In this document: positions 27,644-37,692 of the stretch, in pieces
Layout: the number at the start of each line of letters is the position of its first letter
How positions within the stretch are numbered: position 1 is the first letter of the stretch
Source: Defluviitalea saccharophila
Lineage (GTDB): Bacteria > Bacillota > Clostridia > Lachnospirales > Defluviitaleaceae
Reading direction: 5' to 3'
Length of the DNA: 64,000 nt
Assembly (NCBI RefSeq): GCF_038396635.1
Contig: NZ_CP121687.1
Coordinates: 2,532,592-2,596,591, forward strand
Program-made: the position numbers and the translations under genes
Notes under the pieces: generated by a model
Database searches by the model: none
What the model saw: only the letters and a program-made list of their open reading frames with translations
Told to the model about the DNA's origin: nothing

Positions 27644-29602
27644 ATGATAAATATAAGAAAATTAGAATCTGAATTATGGGAATCTGCGGATCTCTTACGT
27701 CAAGGTTCTAAATTAAGTTCTCAAGAATATTGCATGCCGGTTCTTGGTTTAATCTTTTTGCGTTATGCATATAGCCGGTTTAAATATGTAGAGGCAGAAA
27801 TACTAAAAGACCGTCCTGTACGTAATGGTCGTGTACTTCCCGTTGAGTCAAGTGATTTTAAGCAAAAAAGCGCTATTTTTTTACCTGAAAAGGCTCGATA
27901 TGATTATCTGCTCAATTTGCCAGACGATGCTGATTGTGGGAAAGCAGTCAATGAAGCTATGGAGCTTATTGAGGCAGAGAGTACTCAATTGAAAGGAATA
28001 TTACCTAAAACATATACTTCTTTTAGAAATGATTTGTTGAAAGAATTGTTGCGTATTTTTAACAATAGTGCATTAAACGAAATCAACGATGATATCCTCG
28101 GTCGTATTTATGAGTATTTCTTAAATAAGTTTGCTTCAGCTATCGCATCGGATGATGGAGTTTTCTTTACACCTAAATCTTTAGTAAAGATGATTGTGAA
28201 TATAATTGAGCCAACTCATGGGATAGTATTGGATCCAGCCTGTGGAAGTGGTGGGATGTTTGTTTCTTCCAGTGACTTTGTTAATGCTGAAGGCATCAAT
28301 GCTAATTCTGTAATGACTTTTTATGGACAAGAAAAAGTAGAGTTTAATGCGAAGTTATGTATCATGAATATGGCTGTACATGGTCTGAATGCAAAGATCA
28401 AATCTGGTGATGAGGCTAACAGCTTCTATCATGATGCTCATAATCTGGAAGGTAGCTGCGATTATGTAATGGCTAATCCTCCATTTAATGTAGATAAAGT
28501 AAAAGCAGAATCTACTCAGAATGCAGGACGCTTACCTTTTGGGTTGCCGGGGGTTAATCAGAAAAAGGAAGTCTCTAACGCTAATTATCTTTGGATTTCA
28601 TATTTCTATGCATATTTAAATGATAGCGGACGAGCTGGCTTTGTTATGGCTGCTTCTGCTACAGATAGCGGCAATAAGGATCGAGAAATAAGAAAACAGC
28701 TTATTCAGACTGGGCATGTAGACTGTTTAATGTCAGTGGCTAATAACTTTTTTTACAAGGTTTCATTACCTTGCTCCCTGTGGTTCTTTGATAAGGGGAA
28801 GAAAGAAGAATTAAAGGATAAAGTTCTTTTCATAGATTCTCGTAATTACTATACTGTAGTGGATCGAACACTCAATGAGTGGAGTGAATGGCAGATGAAA
28901 AACCTAAATGCCATTGTCTGGCTATATCGTGGAGAGAAGGAGAAATATACAAAACTATTACAGGATTATAGTACTCAAATTATCAATGATTGCAAAGAAC
29001 TCGATACTGAATTTGAAAGTGTGTCGGTACTGATGAATGGCTATGGTGAGAAACTTAAGCCATTGCGAGCTCAGGTAGCTGATATCATTAAAAATGCTGA
29101 GGATATTAATCAGTTATTACCGCTGAATGATATGTTGAAGAAGTATACTACAGAACTTAATGCTTCATTAAAAGCTCTTTTTGAGTACGGTGATGGATTG
29201 GAAAAGGAAGAAGCTAAAGATTTTGCTAAATCCATCGACGAATCAGCAACAACTTGGGATCGCTTTAAAAAGTCTGTTTCTGCTAGCCTTGAGGAGGCTG
29301 TATCTCAAATCAAGGCCTGCCGTACAGTGATAAAAGAAGCAAAATGGCTCACTGAGAAATTCGGAGACGGCACATATACCGATGTTCTGGGACTTTGTAA
29401 AGTTGCAACTATAGATGAAATAGAAGAAAAGAACTGGAGCCTTACTCCGGGTGCATATGTGGGAGTAGCTCCTGTAGAAGAAGATGATGAAAACTTTGAA
29501 GAAAGAATGACTGAAATTCATAAGGAACTCTTAACCTTACAGGCAGAAGCAAATCAGTTAATGGATACAATTTCAGCGAATTTTGAGGAGCTGGGGATAT
29601 GA
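27644..29602 (+). CDS. hsdM: Type I restriction-modification methyltransferase subunit, copy 2
   Basis: This 652-aa adenine-N6 methyltransferase subunit is nearly identical to the locus 1 protein, with DPACGSGG at 197-204 and NPPF at 278-281. I see two amino-acid changes near the C-terminal coiled region (Val to Ala and Tyr to Cys at about residues 552 and 559) and a few silent changes. The start is at ATG 27644 behind GGAGG; the ATGA overlap with hsdS is kept. The two HsdM proteins should be interchangeable between the complexes. Confidence 0.97.
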   Translation: MINIRKLESELWESADLLRQGSKLSSQEYCMPVLGLIFLRYAYSRFKYVEAEILKDRPVRNGRVLPVESSDFKQKSAIFLPEKARYDYLLNLPDDADCGKAVNEAMELIEAESTQLKGILPKTYTSFRNDLLKELLRIFNNSALNEINDDILGRIYEYFLNKFASAIASDDGVFFTPKSLVKMIVNIIEPTHGIVLDPACGSGGMFVSSSDFVNAEGINANSVMTFYGQEKVEFNAKLCIMNMAVHGLNAKIKSGDEANSFYHDAHNLEGSCDYVMANPPFNVDKVKAESTQNAGRLPFGLPGVNQKKEVSNANYLWISYFYAYLNDSGRAGFVMAASATDSGNKDREIRKQLIQTGHVDCLMSVANNFFYKVSLPCSLWFFDKGKKEELKDKVLFIDSRNYYTVVDRTLNEWSEWQMKNLNAIVWLYRGEKEKYTKLLQDYSTQIINDCKELDTEFESVSVLMNGYGEKLKPLRAQVADIIKNAEDINQLLPLNDMLKKYTTELNASLKALFEYGDGLEKEEAKDFAKSIDESATTWDRFKKSVSASLEEAVSQIKACRTVIKEAKWLTEKFGDGTYTDVLGLCKVATIDEIEEKNWSLTPGAYVGVAPVEEDDENFEERMTEIHKELLTLQAEANQLMDTISANFEELGI

Positions 29603-30771
29603 AGTGGGAAACTGTAAATCTAGGTGACGTACTACACTTAATAATTGGAGGGGGAACTCCATCAAAATCAAAATCGGAGTACTGGAATGGTGATATTTTT
29701 TGGTGCTCAGTTAAAGATATGGAAGACGATAAACACTACCTTTCATATACTAAAGACACTATAACAAAAAAAGGTCTTGAAAACAGCTCTGCTAATCTAA
29801 TAAAGGCGGGGACTGTAATCACTTCTACTAGAATGGGTTTAGGTCGTGCATTCATAAATAAAGTAGACATGGCTATAAATCAAGATCTTAAAGCTTTGAT
29901 TCCAAATGAGCGAATTGATAATAGGTTTTTATTATGGACCATAGTATCGAAAAGAAATGAACTCAATATGTTAGGGCGAGGTTCAACAGTAAAGGGTATT
30001 ACTTTAGATATATTGAAAAGTATTGAGATAGCACTTCCCCCCCTGATAGTTCAACGTCGTATTGCCGACATTCTCTCAGCCTATGATGATTTAATTGAAA
30101 ATAATCAAAAGCAGATTAAGTTGCTGGAAGAAGCGGCCATGCGATTGTATAAAGAATGGTTTGTAAATCTTCGATTCCCTGGATATGAAAACACTAAGAT
30201 AGTTGATGGTGTGCCGGATGGTTGGAGCCGAAAAAAACTTATTGATATAGCTGATATTACAATGGGGCAGAGTCCAAAATCAGAATACTATAATGACAGA
30301 CAGCAGGGTTTGCCCTTCCATCAAGGCGTTACAAATTATGGTTATCGATTTGTAATTGATGAAACATATTCTATGAGTTACACACGTATTGCAGAAGCGG
30401 GAAGTGTTTTGTTCAGCGTACGTGCACCAGTAGGGCGAATGAATATTACAAAAAATAAAATTGTTATTGGTCGTGGCTTAGCAGCGATTAATCATAGAGA
30501 AGGTTTACAAAGTTTTCTTTTCTATATGCTTAAGAACCGATTTTATAAAGATGATCTAATTGGAAACGGGGCAATATATGCTTCTATAACAAAAGCAGTT
30601 TTGCATTCACAAGAATTTCTAATACCTTGTGATAATTTAGCTAATGAGTTCAATAGCGTTGCGAAAAGTATTGATCAGCAGATAACCAATGTTGATCGAC
30701 AAATTATTTTATTACAACAAGCCCGTGATAAACTTCTTCCCAAACTTATGAACGGCGACATTGAGGTATAG
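29599..30771 (+). CDS. hsdS: Type I restriction-modification specificity subunit, copy 2
   Basis: This 390-aa HsdS has two target-recognition domains and two helical spacers. Up to about residue 225 it matches the locus 1 protein; from there on, substitutions become frequent (for example SMSYTRIAEAGSVLF and KLLPKLMNGDIEV at the end). The changes in TRD2 are mostly conservative, so specificity is probably the same, but a shift in the second half-site cannot be excluded. It ends ten bases before the next gene. Confidence 0.95.
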   Translation: MKWETVNLGDVLHLIIGGGTPSKSKSEYWNGDIFWCSVKDMEDDKHYLSYTKDTITKKGLENSSANLIKAGTVITSTRMGLGRAFINKVDMAINQDLKALIPNERIDNRFLLWTIVSKRNELNMLGRGSTVKGITLDILKSIEIALPPLIVQRRIADILSAYDDLIENNQKQIKLLEEAAMRLYKEWFVNLRFPGYENTKIVDGVPDGWSRKKLIDIADITMGQSPKSEYYNDRQQGLPFHQGVTNYGYRFVIDETYSMSYTRIAEAGSVLFSVRAPVGRMNITKNKIVIGRGLAAINHREGLQSFLFYMLKNRFYKDDLIGNGAIYASITKAVLHSQEFLIPCDNLANEFNSVAKSIDQQITNVDRQIILLQQARDKLLPKLMNGDIEV

Positions 30772-30781
30772 GAGGGATATA

Positions 30782-31801
30782 ATGCCAAAAGATTTAACAA
30801 CCTCGAAAATTGATAGACAAAATATTTTAAATAACGATTTAGCAATAAATGAAATCCAAAAAAAATCTCATTTAAAAGGTATTGATTTTGAGAATAAAAT
30901 ACTATTTACAAAAAGTATGGTTGCCTCATTTTATGAGGTTGACGAAAGAACTATTGAAAGGTACATATCATCATTCTCTGAAGAATTAAAGCTAAATGGT
31001 TATGAAATTTTAAGAGGAAAAAGATTAAAAGAATTTATTTCAGCTTACACCAAACAATTTGGTAGCGACATAAATGTCGGTACCAAAATTACTGTGCTAG
31101 GTATTTTTGATTTTAAGGCATTTTTAAATATTGGAATGTTATTAGCCGAGAGTGAAAAGGCAAGAATTTTACGTCAAATGATGCTAGATATAGTTATTGA
31201 TCTAATAAATAAAAAAACGGGTGGATCAACTAAGTATATTAATCAAAGAGATAAAGATTTTATTTCTGCTTATCTACTGGAGGATAATTACCGGAGACAA
31301 TTTACAGATGCTTTGAAAAATTATGTAGAGGACAACCGCTTTAAATATGCTCATTTTACTGATCTTATATATGTTAGTATATTTAAAGAAAAAGCTAAGG
31401 AATACAAAAAAATACTTGATTTAAAAGCTAGTGATAAAGTGCGTGATACTTTCTATAGTGAAATTCTAGATATTATTGCAGCATATGAATGTGGATTAGC
31501 TGATGCTATTAAGGAAGTGTATGTTAAGCAAGGACGCAAATTATCTTGTAGGGAAGTTGAAAGTATACTTGAAAAATTTGAAAATATGGCTTTATGGAAA
31601 CCTTTGATTCATCGTGGTCGAATTAAAATGGCGAGCCGAGACATGGCTCTTCGAGATGCATTTCATTATCAACTATCAGAGTATATTCAACCACTAGATA
31701 AAGAGGAATATGAAAAGTTTTTAGGTGCAGCAGGTGAAGAGTTAGAGCGTTTGATGCAAGAGAATAAAGATGTCTTGAAACGCTTAAAGGAGCGTGAATA
31801 A
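30782..31801 (+). CDS. DNA-binding protein paired with Doc, RhuM-like
   Basis: This 339-aa protein has an N-terminal segment with a helix-turn-helix look (SMVASFYEVDERTIERYISSF) like the DNA-binding proteins of the RhuM/BRO-like group that occur beside Fic/Doc genes in type I R-M operons. A long helical middle and a C-terminal coiled coil (EEYEKFLGAAGEELERLMQ) follow. ATG 30782 has AGGAGG; an upstream in-frame ATG at 30761 lies inside hsdS and lacks one. The stop abuts the Doc start, so the two are translationally coupled. It is probably the antitoxin or regulator of Doc, although much larger than a classical Phd. Confidence 0.65.
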   Translation: MPKDLTTSKIDRQNILNNDLAINEIQKKSHLKGIDFENKILFTKSMVASFYEVDERTIERYISSFSEELKLNGYEILRGKRLKEFISAYTKQFGSDINVGTKITVLGIFDFKAFLNIGMLLAESEKARILRQMMLDIVIDLINKKTGGSTKYINQRDKDFISAYLLEDNYRRQFTDALKNYVEDNRFKYAHFTDLIYVSIFKEKAKEYKKILDLKASDKVRDTFYSEILDIIAAYECGLADAIKEVYVKQGRKLSCREVESILEKFENMALWKPLIHRGRIKMASRDMALRDAFHYQLSEYIQPLDKEEYEKFLGAAGEELERLMQENKDVLKRLKERE

Positions 31802-32239
31802 ATGGAAGGGATTATTTATTTAACGCTCGAACAGGCAGTATCAACACATAAAAAAACTGTTCAGTATAGTGGCGGTGGGGCTTTAGGTCATTTTGATTTG
31901 GGTAGGCTAGATAGTGTTTTACAAAATATCCAAAATGATGATTATTATCCTACATTTGTAGAAAAATTAACACATTTATTCTTTTGCACTTGTGAGTTCC
32001 ATTGCTTTGAAGATGGAAATAAGCGTTTAGCGATTACTCTTTGTGCCCACTTTTTATTGTTAAACGGATATATGGCAGTTGCTAAACGTTTTTTCGAAGT
32101 TACGGAGAATGTCAGTTATCATGTAGCGGCTGGAAAGATTAATAAAGACCTTCTACATAGAATTATGGAGGCTATTATGGATAATACATATGATACGGAT
32201 GAGGAATTAAAACTTGATATTTATAATGCTATTCGTTAG
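31802..32239 (+). CDS. doc: Fic/Doc-family toxin
   Basis: This 145-aa protein carries the Fic core motif HxFxDGNKR as HCFEDGNKRLA near residue 71, with the Doc-type short length and the preceding GHFDLGRLDSVLQNI segment where Doc proteins usually have GGxxGxRD. Doc enzymes phosphorylate elongation factor Tu; other Fic proteins transfer AMP. ATG 31802 directly follows the TAA of the partner gene, and hsdR starts 11 bases after its stop. Placed inside an R-M operon it may act as a back-up suicide module when restriction fails; this is inference. Confidence 0.85.
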   Translation: MEGIIYLTLEQAVSTHKKTVQYSGGGALGHFDLGRLDSVLQNIQNDDYYPTFVEKLTHLFFCTCEFHCFEDGNKRLAITLCAHFLLLNGYMAVAKRFFEVTENVSYHVAAGKINKDLLHRIMEAIMDNTYDTDEELKLDIYNAIR

Positions 32240-32250
32240 GAGGGGTACAT

Positions 32251-35200
32251 ATGAGTTGGGAGTATTCTGAAAACATATTGGTGCAAAATAGTGCAGGAAA
32301 CCTGCTTCAAGATGAATTGGGGTGGGAGGTTCAGTTTGCTTATAATAAGGAAGTCCTTGGTAAGAATGGTACCTTTGGGCGTAAAAGCTATAAAGAAATT
32401 GTTCTTATCCGTTACCTTCGGAAAGCTCTGTTTGATAATAACGACTGGCTAACAGAAGAATACTGTGATTCCGCAATAAAGACACTCCTTGCTTATACGT
32501 CCTCTAGTAGCTTAATGCAGATTAATCGCGAAAAATATGGAATGCTTCGAGATGGCATTCCTATAAAAGTTAGGAAAGCTGACGGAGAGCAGGAGGATAG
32601 GCTGATCCGGGTGTTCAATTTCTCTGAGCCTGAAAAGAACCATTTTCTTGCTATAAAGGAGATGAAGATTCATGGTGATTTATATCGTCGCAGAACCGAT
32701 ATTGTTGGCTTTGTGAATGGCATTCCACTGCTTTTTATAGAGTTGAAAAAGCAAAATGTAGATGTACAGGATGCCTACACCTGCAATTACATTGACTATT
32801 TAGATACCATTCCCCAGCTATTTCATTTCAATGCCTTTGTTATGTTGTCCAATGGCTTGGAATCCAAAGTAGGTACTTTGGGTAGTAAATACGAATTTTT
32901 TAATGATTGGAAACGTCTACATGAAGATGATAGCGGATCTGTGGAGCTGGCAACCATGCTGAGAGGTATTTGTAATAAGAAAAACTTTATGGATTTATTT
33001 GAAAACTTTATACTTTTTGATACTTCTGGTGGTACAACGGCAAAAATCATGGCAAGAAACCATCAGTTCCTTGGTGTTAACGAAGCTGTTGAATCTTATA
33101 AGAATCGAAAACTGAACAATGGTAAGCTGGGTGTTTTCTGGCATACTCAGGGTAGTGGAAAAAGTTATTCCATGGTATTTCTTGCACAGAAAATCCGTCG
33201 AAAATTTGCAGGCTCCCCAACCTTTGTTATTCTGACAGATCGAGAAGAGTTGAATAAGCAAATTAGTGATACCTTTGAAGCTTGCGGCTTACTTGGTACC
33301 ACTAAAGCAAAACAGTTTATTGCTACTAGTGGTGAAGATTTAATTCAGAAATTAAAAGGAAATCCAAGCTTTATCTTTACATTGATACATAAGTTTAATA
33401 AACCAGATGAACCACTAATTATTCCCAACCATGACATCATTGTCTTATCAGATGAAGCCCACCGTACGCAAAATGGTATATTTGCTGATAATATGTGTAC
33501 ATTGCTTCCTACAGCTTCCCGTATAGGATTTACAGGTACACCGCTGTTCGCTTATGACAATATTACCGAAAGAACATTTGGCGGTTATGTTTCCATTTAT
33601 GATTTCAAGCGTGCTGTAGATGATGGAGCGACAGTTCCTCTTTATTATGAGAATAGAGCCGATCTACTGGAGATAGACAATCCTGAAATTAATGATGAAC
33701 TACTAGATGCAATAGAACAGGCTGATCTGGATGTCAATCAGCAGGCTAAACTAGAACAGGAACTAGCTAAGGACATACATGTCCTTACCAGTGAAAAACG
33801 TTTGGATACCATTGCAAAGGATTTTGTAGAGCATTACTCTGAGTTGTGGACAACGGGCAAAGCCATGTTTGTTTGTATCAATAAAGTAACTGCAGTTCGA
33901 ATGTTTAATTTAGCTCAGAAATATTGGGAGCTAAAAATAAAAGAAATTGAATCTTCGCTATCTGGAGCCACACAGCAGGAATACATGGAAATCAGCCGTA
34001 GGCTAGAGTGGATGAAAAACACAGAAATGGCGGTTATTATCAGCCAGGAACAAAATGAAGTAGCTACTTTTGAAAAATGGGGACTGGATATTAAACCCCA
34101 TCGTAGCAAAATGGAAAAACGAGAAATGGACAAGGAATTTAAGGATCCTGATAATCCATTTCGAATTGTATTTGTTTGCGCTATGTGGCTGACAGGGTTT
34201 GATGTGAAATGCCTTTCTACAATCTATTTGGATAAGCCATTAAAGGCACATACCTTAATGCAAACCATAGCACGAGCGAATCGTGTTTATGAGGGAAAAA
34301 GCAATGGCCTAATTATTGATTATGTTGGTGTTGTTAAAGCACTGAGGAAGGCTTTGGCTGATTATACAAAAACTAAAGGCGGAACTGATGGGTCTGATCC
34401 TGCTCCTGATAAAGCAGAATTGATTGCTCGTATCATTGAATTAACCAATGATATCATTGAGTACATGAAACAGCATGATTTTAATTTGTCAGCTCTTGTT
34501 CAGGCAGTTGACTTTGACAAGTTAGCCTTGGTTCAAGAGGGAGCAAATGCCATGTGTGTTTCAGAGGAAGTGAAGAAACGTTTTGAAGTTATGGTTAGGG
34601 AATTATTCAAACTGTTTAAGTATGTCGAAAAACAAGAAATCACAGATCAGTACCGAGCTTATAAAAATGCTATCAGTGCAGTTTATGACCAGATGCAGGA
34701 AAAAAGGAAGCATTCGGATAATACAGATTTAATGATTCAGCTGCACAATATAGTTAGTGAATATATCAAAGTTGTTAAGCTACCAGATCATGTAAACGAA
34801 GATGGTGGTGGATACTTAGCTGAAAGTCGCCGCTTTGATATTAGCCATATTGACTTTGAACGCTTGCAGCAGGAATTTGCACGTGTTAAGAATAAGAATC
34901 TTCTTATGAAAGATTTACAGGAGCTTATCAATGACAGGCTGGATAATATGATGAAGCGCAACCCATCGCGTATTAACTATTATGAACAATATCAGAAAAT
35001 TATTGAGGAATACAATGCTGAACAGGATAAAGCTGCCATAGAGAAAACATTTATTGACTTAACTAACTTCGTAAATGATCTGGATGATGAGGAAAAAAGA
35101 TACGTACGGGAAGGATTTAACAATGACGAAGAATTGGCTATGTATGATTTGCTTTTAAAGGACTCACTTACTCCGGCTGAGATTAAAAAGGTTAAAAAGC

Positions 35201-35406
35201 TTGCCAAGGTATTGTTGGAACGAATCAAGGATAAAATCAGTGAATTAGATCATTGGACAGAAAAGGAAGAAACTCAGGCAGCAGTCGATATACTTATCAG
35301 AGATACCCTATGGAGTGAACTACCTGATAGTTACGATGATAGATTATTAAATGAATATCGCCGAAAGATTTATGAGTTTGTATATACCACTTATCCGGCG
35401 GCGTAG
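32251..35406 (+). CDS. hsdR: Type I restriction endonuclease motor subunit, copy 2
   Basis: This 1051-aa HsdR is collinear with the locus 1 protein: nuclease motif D150...E164-L-K166, Walker A TQGSGKS at 299-305, DEAH at 401-404 and the C-terminal helical domain. There are a few dozen scattered substitutions, with many silent ones at DNA level, in contrast to the nearly identical hsdM pair. ATG 32251 has AGGAGGGG. It is separated from hsdS by the Doc pair rather than by the 190-aa gene found in locus 1. Confidence 0.97.
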   Translation: MSWEYSENILVQNSAGNLLQDELGWEVQFAYNKEVLGKNGTFGRKSYKEIVLIRYLRKALFDNNDWLTEEYCDSAIKTLLAYTSSSSLMQINREKYGMLRDGIPIKVRKADGEQEDRLIRVFNFSEPEKNHFLAIKEMKIHGDLYRRRTDIVGFVNGIPLLFIELKKQNVDVQDAYTCNYIDYLDTIPQLFHFNAFVMLSNGLESKVGTLGSKYEFFNDWKRLHEDDSGSVELATMLRGICNKKNFMDLFENFILFDTSGGTTAKIMARNHQFLGVNEAVESYKNRKLNNGKLGVFWHTQGSGKSYSMVFLAQKIRRKFAGSPTFVILTDREELNKQISDTFEACGLLGTTKAKQFIATSGEDLIQKLKGNPSFIFTLIHKFNKPDEPLIIPNHDIIVLSDEAHRTQNGIFADNMCTLLPTASRIGFTGTPLFAYDNITERTFGGYVSIYDFKRAVDDGATVPLYYENRADLLEIDNPEINDELLDAIEQADLDVNQQAKLEQELAKDIHVLTSEKRLDTIAKDFVEHYSELWTTGKAMFVCINKVTAVRMFNLAQKYWELKIKEIESSLSGATQQEYMEISRRLEWMKNTEMAVIISQEQNEVATFEKWGLDIKPHRSKMEKREMDKEFKDPDNPFRIVFVCAMWLTGFDVKCLSTIYLDKPLKAHTLMQTIARANRVYEGKSNGLIIDYVGVVKALRKALADYTKTKGGTDGSDPAPDKAELIARIIELTNDIIEYMKQHDFNLSALVQAVDFDKLALVQEGANAMCVSEEVKKRFEVMVRELFKLFKYVEKQEITDQYRAYKNAISAVYDQMQEKRKHSDNTDLMIQLHNIVSEYIKVVKLPDHVNEDGGGYLAESRRFDISHIDFERLQQEFARVKNKNLLMKDLQELINDRLDNMMKRNPSRINYYEQYQKIIEEYNAEQDKAAIEKTFIDLTNFVNDLDDEEKRYVREGFNNDEELAMYDLLLKDSLTPAEIKKVKKLAKVLLERIKDKISELDHWTEKEETQAAVDILIRDTLWSELPDSYDDRLLNEYRRKIYEFVYTTYPAA

Positions 35407-35448
35407 AAACATTAACGACGAGCGTTATAGGTGTATAAAGGAAAGCTG

Positions 35449-36387
35449 GTGAAGATATTGAAGATGTATGTTGGGATCACGGACTATGACTGGTTTAAAA
35501 CTTTAAAGCAGGCAAATTGTGACGAAGTGAACTTTTGGAAACCTGGAGGAAAAACAAATTTCAAAGCTCTTGACGAAGGTGATTTGTTTTTATTTAAATT
35601 ACATAGTCCACAAGATTATATTGTAGGCGGTGGCTTTTTTCTGAAGTTCTCAATATTACCATCTTCATTAGCATGGGAAGCTTTTGGATTAGCTAATGGA
35701 GCTAGGAGTCTATTCGAGTTACATGACAGGATATATAAATATAGAAAGACAAATCGTATATCTGATCCGGATCCTCAGATTGGCTGTATTATATTATCGA
35801 TGCCTTTTTATTTAGAAGAAGATGACTGGATCACTGTTCCGGACAATTGGAGCAAAAACATCGTACAAGGTAAGACGTACGATACTTCTGAACATTATGG
35901 TAAGCTGTTATATCAACAAATACAGGAAGTGTTATATAGCCAGAGATTCAATAAAAATCTACTGAGAGAAGACTCCGTAAATAGCCGATATGGTAAAGAA
36001 CAGAAGATAAAACCAAGAATAGGGCAGGGTGCTTTCAAGATCCTTATTACTGATGCTTACCATAGAAGATGTGCAATAACTGGTGAAAAAACATTACCCG
36101 TATTAGAGGCAGCCCATATTAAACCATTTAGTCTTGATGGACCTCATGAAATTAATAATGGTCTACTACTTAGAAGAGATTTTCATACCTTGTTTGATCG
36201 GGGGTACATAACAATTGATAAAGAATTCAATGTTGAGGTAAGCCGCCGCATCAAGGAAGACTTTGGAAATGGTAAAGAGTACTATGCACACCATGGAAGT
36301 AAGTTGATAATTTTGCCGGGGAAAAAAGAACAACTTCCAGGTCCACACTATTTAGAATGGCATAATGAGAATATATATTTGGGATAA
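35449..36387 (+). CDS. HNH endonuclease with EVE/PUA-like N-terminal domain
   Basis: The N-terminal 150 residues (MYVGITDYDWF, NFWKPGGKTNFKAL, GDLFLFKLHSP, VGGGFF) have the look of an EVE/PUA-like reader domain, and the C-terminus is an HNH nuclease (RRCAITGEKTLPVLEAAHIK, then NNGLLLRRDFHTLFDRGYI). Enzymes of this plan are predicted type IV restriction endonucleases that recognise modified bases. I prefer GTG 35449, with AAAGGA six bases upstream; GTG 35431 and ATG 35464 are alternatives. It follows hsdR by 42 bases and may be transcribed with the R-M operon. Confidence 0.8.
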   Translation: MKILKMYVGITDYDWFKTLKQANCDEVNFWKPGGKTNFKALDEGDLFLFKLHSPQDYIVGGGFFLKFSILPSSLAWEAFGLANGARSLFELHDRIYKYRKTNRISDPDPQIGCIILSMPFYLEEDDWITVPDNWSKNIVQGKTYDTSEHYGKLLYQQIQEVLYSQRFNKNLLREDSVNSRYGKEQKIKPRIGQGAFKILITDAYHRRCAITGEKTLPVLEAAHIKPFSLDGPHEINNGLLLRRDFHTLFDRGYITIDKEFNVEVSRRIKEDFGNGKEYYAHHGSKLIILPGKKEQLPGPHYLEWHNENIYLG

Positions 36388-36446
36388 GTCATAGAACAAA
36401 GAAGGTATAAGCATTATTCATTTATTGAAAAGGGGGATGGTGTAAA

Positions 36447-37532
36447 ATGGCTCAGATTAATGCCAACAAATTGATCGACTTTATTAAGCTGTACTTTCCA
36501 GAGGATGCGACTGAAATCTCTGATGCATTGGATTTACTAAGCCTTGCATTGGATGGACTGCTGAGTAGCACAAATACGACTATAGCAGAATTCCATAAGA
36601 ATAAAGATTTTGACAAAGGAATGGAATTGTGGGAGTTTTCTAAATCGGTGGCAGAGATCCAAGAAGAAATTAATGAATATTCAACTTTGATAAGCATAGA
36701 TGCTGAAATTGATGAAGAAGAGCCTGAAGAAGAACCAGATGAAATAGAAGAGCAGAGAACCATACCAAATTATTCGGATTATGCAGTTGATTCTTCTATA
36801 CCTCATACCCTTTATGAAGATTTCACCCATAAGAAGGCTGTTGCATTTTTATTTAATAATAATCGACATCCAGCAAAAGACTGGAAAGATGTGTTGCTGC
36901 AAACATGTGATTTGCTAGCAGAGATAGATGCTGCTAAGTTTTCAGAGTTTATTAATGACCCTGGCATGAGAGGAAGAAAGATTTCTTATTTCAGCAAAAA
37001 GCATGTTGATAGAAAAAATGCCAAAATGAAAAACATTGATATTTATGTCTGGACTAATTTGAGTGCAAACAGCATAAGAAATCTTATAAGGAAGCTGCTC
37101 AAGAAGTTTAATATAAAATTGACTAATTATTATGTTTATCTAAGAGCAGATTATACTCCATTACATAAAAATGAGAAGGTGAAAGATGAATTTGATACTA
37201 TGCAATATGATTACAATAATGAGGACAAAATTGGGAAATTAGTCCGACAAACACTGAGGCAACTTTCAAATAGGCAATACCGATTTACTGATAAAGAATT
37301 AAACTCAATGTTGTCAAAGCAATGGTCAAAAGAAGTACTGAAAATAGATTATCCACTTCTTAGAAAAGTTGAAGATGATAAAGATATTTCTGTTCAAATT
37401 AAGGATGGAATGTATGGCCGCTATTGGAAAGAGATTTTTGAATTTAACGGAATGAAGTTTTTGGCTACGAGCCAGTGGTATGAGCGACATAGAGAGCCTT
37501 TTACACGTTGGATAACAAATTTGCAGGATTAA
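36447..37532 (+). CDS. Unrecognised protein downstream of the HNH endonuclease
   Basis: I do not recognise this 361-aa protein. The N-terminal 100 residues are helical and end in a strongly acidic linker (DEEEPEEEPDEIEE). The middle (KKAVAFLFNNNRHPAKDWKDVLLQTCDLL, then DIYVWTNLSANSIRNLIRKLL) looks like a compact domain found in other prophage and defence proteins. The last 100 residues contain RYWKEIFEFNGMKFLATSQWY, possibly a winged-helix fold. ATG 36447 follows AAAGGGGG, 59 bases after the HNH gene, so it is probably its partner. Its terminator is split by IS66. Confidence 0.55.
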   Translation: MAQINANKLIDFIKLYFPEDATEISDALDLLSLALDGLLSSTNTTIAEFHKNKDFDKGMELWEFSKSVAEIQEEINEYSTLISIDAEIDEEEPEEEPDEIEEQRTIPNYSDYAVDSSIPHTLYEDFTHKKAVAFLFNNNRHPAKDWKDVLLQTCDLLAEIDAAKFSEFINDPGMRGRKISYFSKKHVDRKNAKMKNIDIYVWTNLSANSIRNLIRKLLKKFNIKLTNYYVYLRADYTPLHKNEKVKDEFDTMQYDYNNEDKIGKLVRQTLRQLSNRQYRFTDKELNSMLSKQWSKEVLKIDYPLLRKVEDDKDISVQIKDGMYGRYWKEIFEFNGMKFLATSQWYERHREPFTRWITNLQD

Positions 37533-37554
37533 AATCAGTATTATGACCTAATGT

Positions 37555-37574
37555 AAAAAACACCCTAATGGGTG
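37555..37574 (+). terminator. Left part of a terminator hairpin split by IS66
   Basis: AAAAAACACCC, a TAAT loop and GGGTG precede the IS66 left end; the closing TTTTTT lies beyond the IS at 40107-40112. Removing the IS and one target duplication restores an 11-bp stem with a four-base loop, a strong and probably bidirectional terminator for the 36447 gene. Confidence 0.8.
37567..37574 (+). repeat. IS66 target-site duplication, left
   Basis: AATGGGTG is repeated exactly at 40099-40106, on the far side of the IS66 terminal repeats. Eight bases is the standard IS66 duplication length. Confidence 0.93.
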
Positions 37575-37692
37575 GTAAGCGCCTAATAAGACAGTGTATA
37601 GAAACTTCCCTATAACTATGGGACAATTTTCTAAACTAAAGTATTTAAAGTTTTTAGAGTTAAGTTGAAAAACTTTAATGGGAGGTTTAGAG

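Noticed and set aside
36452-36763. 103-codon antisense frame rich in serine
   Set aside because: It is the mirror of the acidic linker in the 361-aa gene (GAA/GAT codons read as Ser codons on the other strand).
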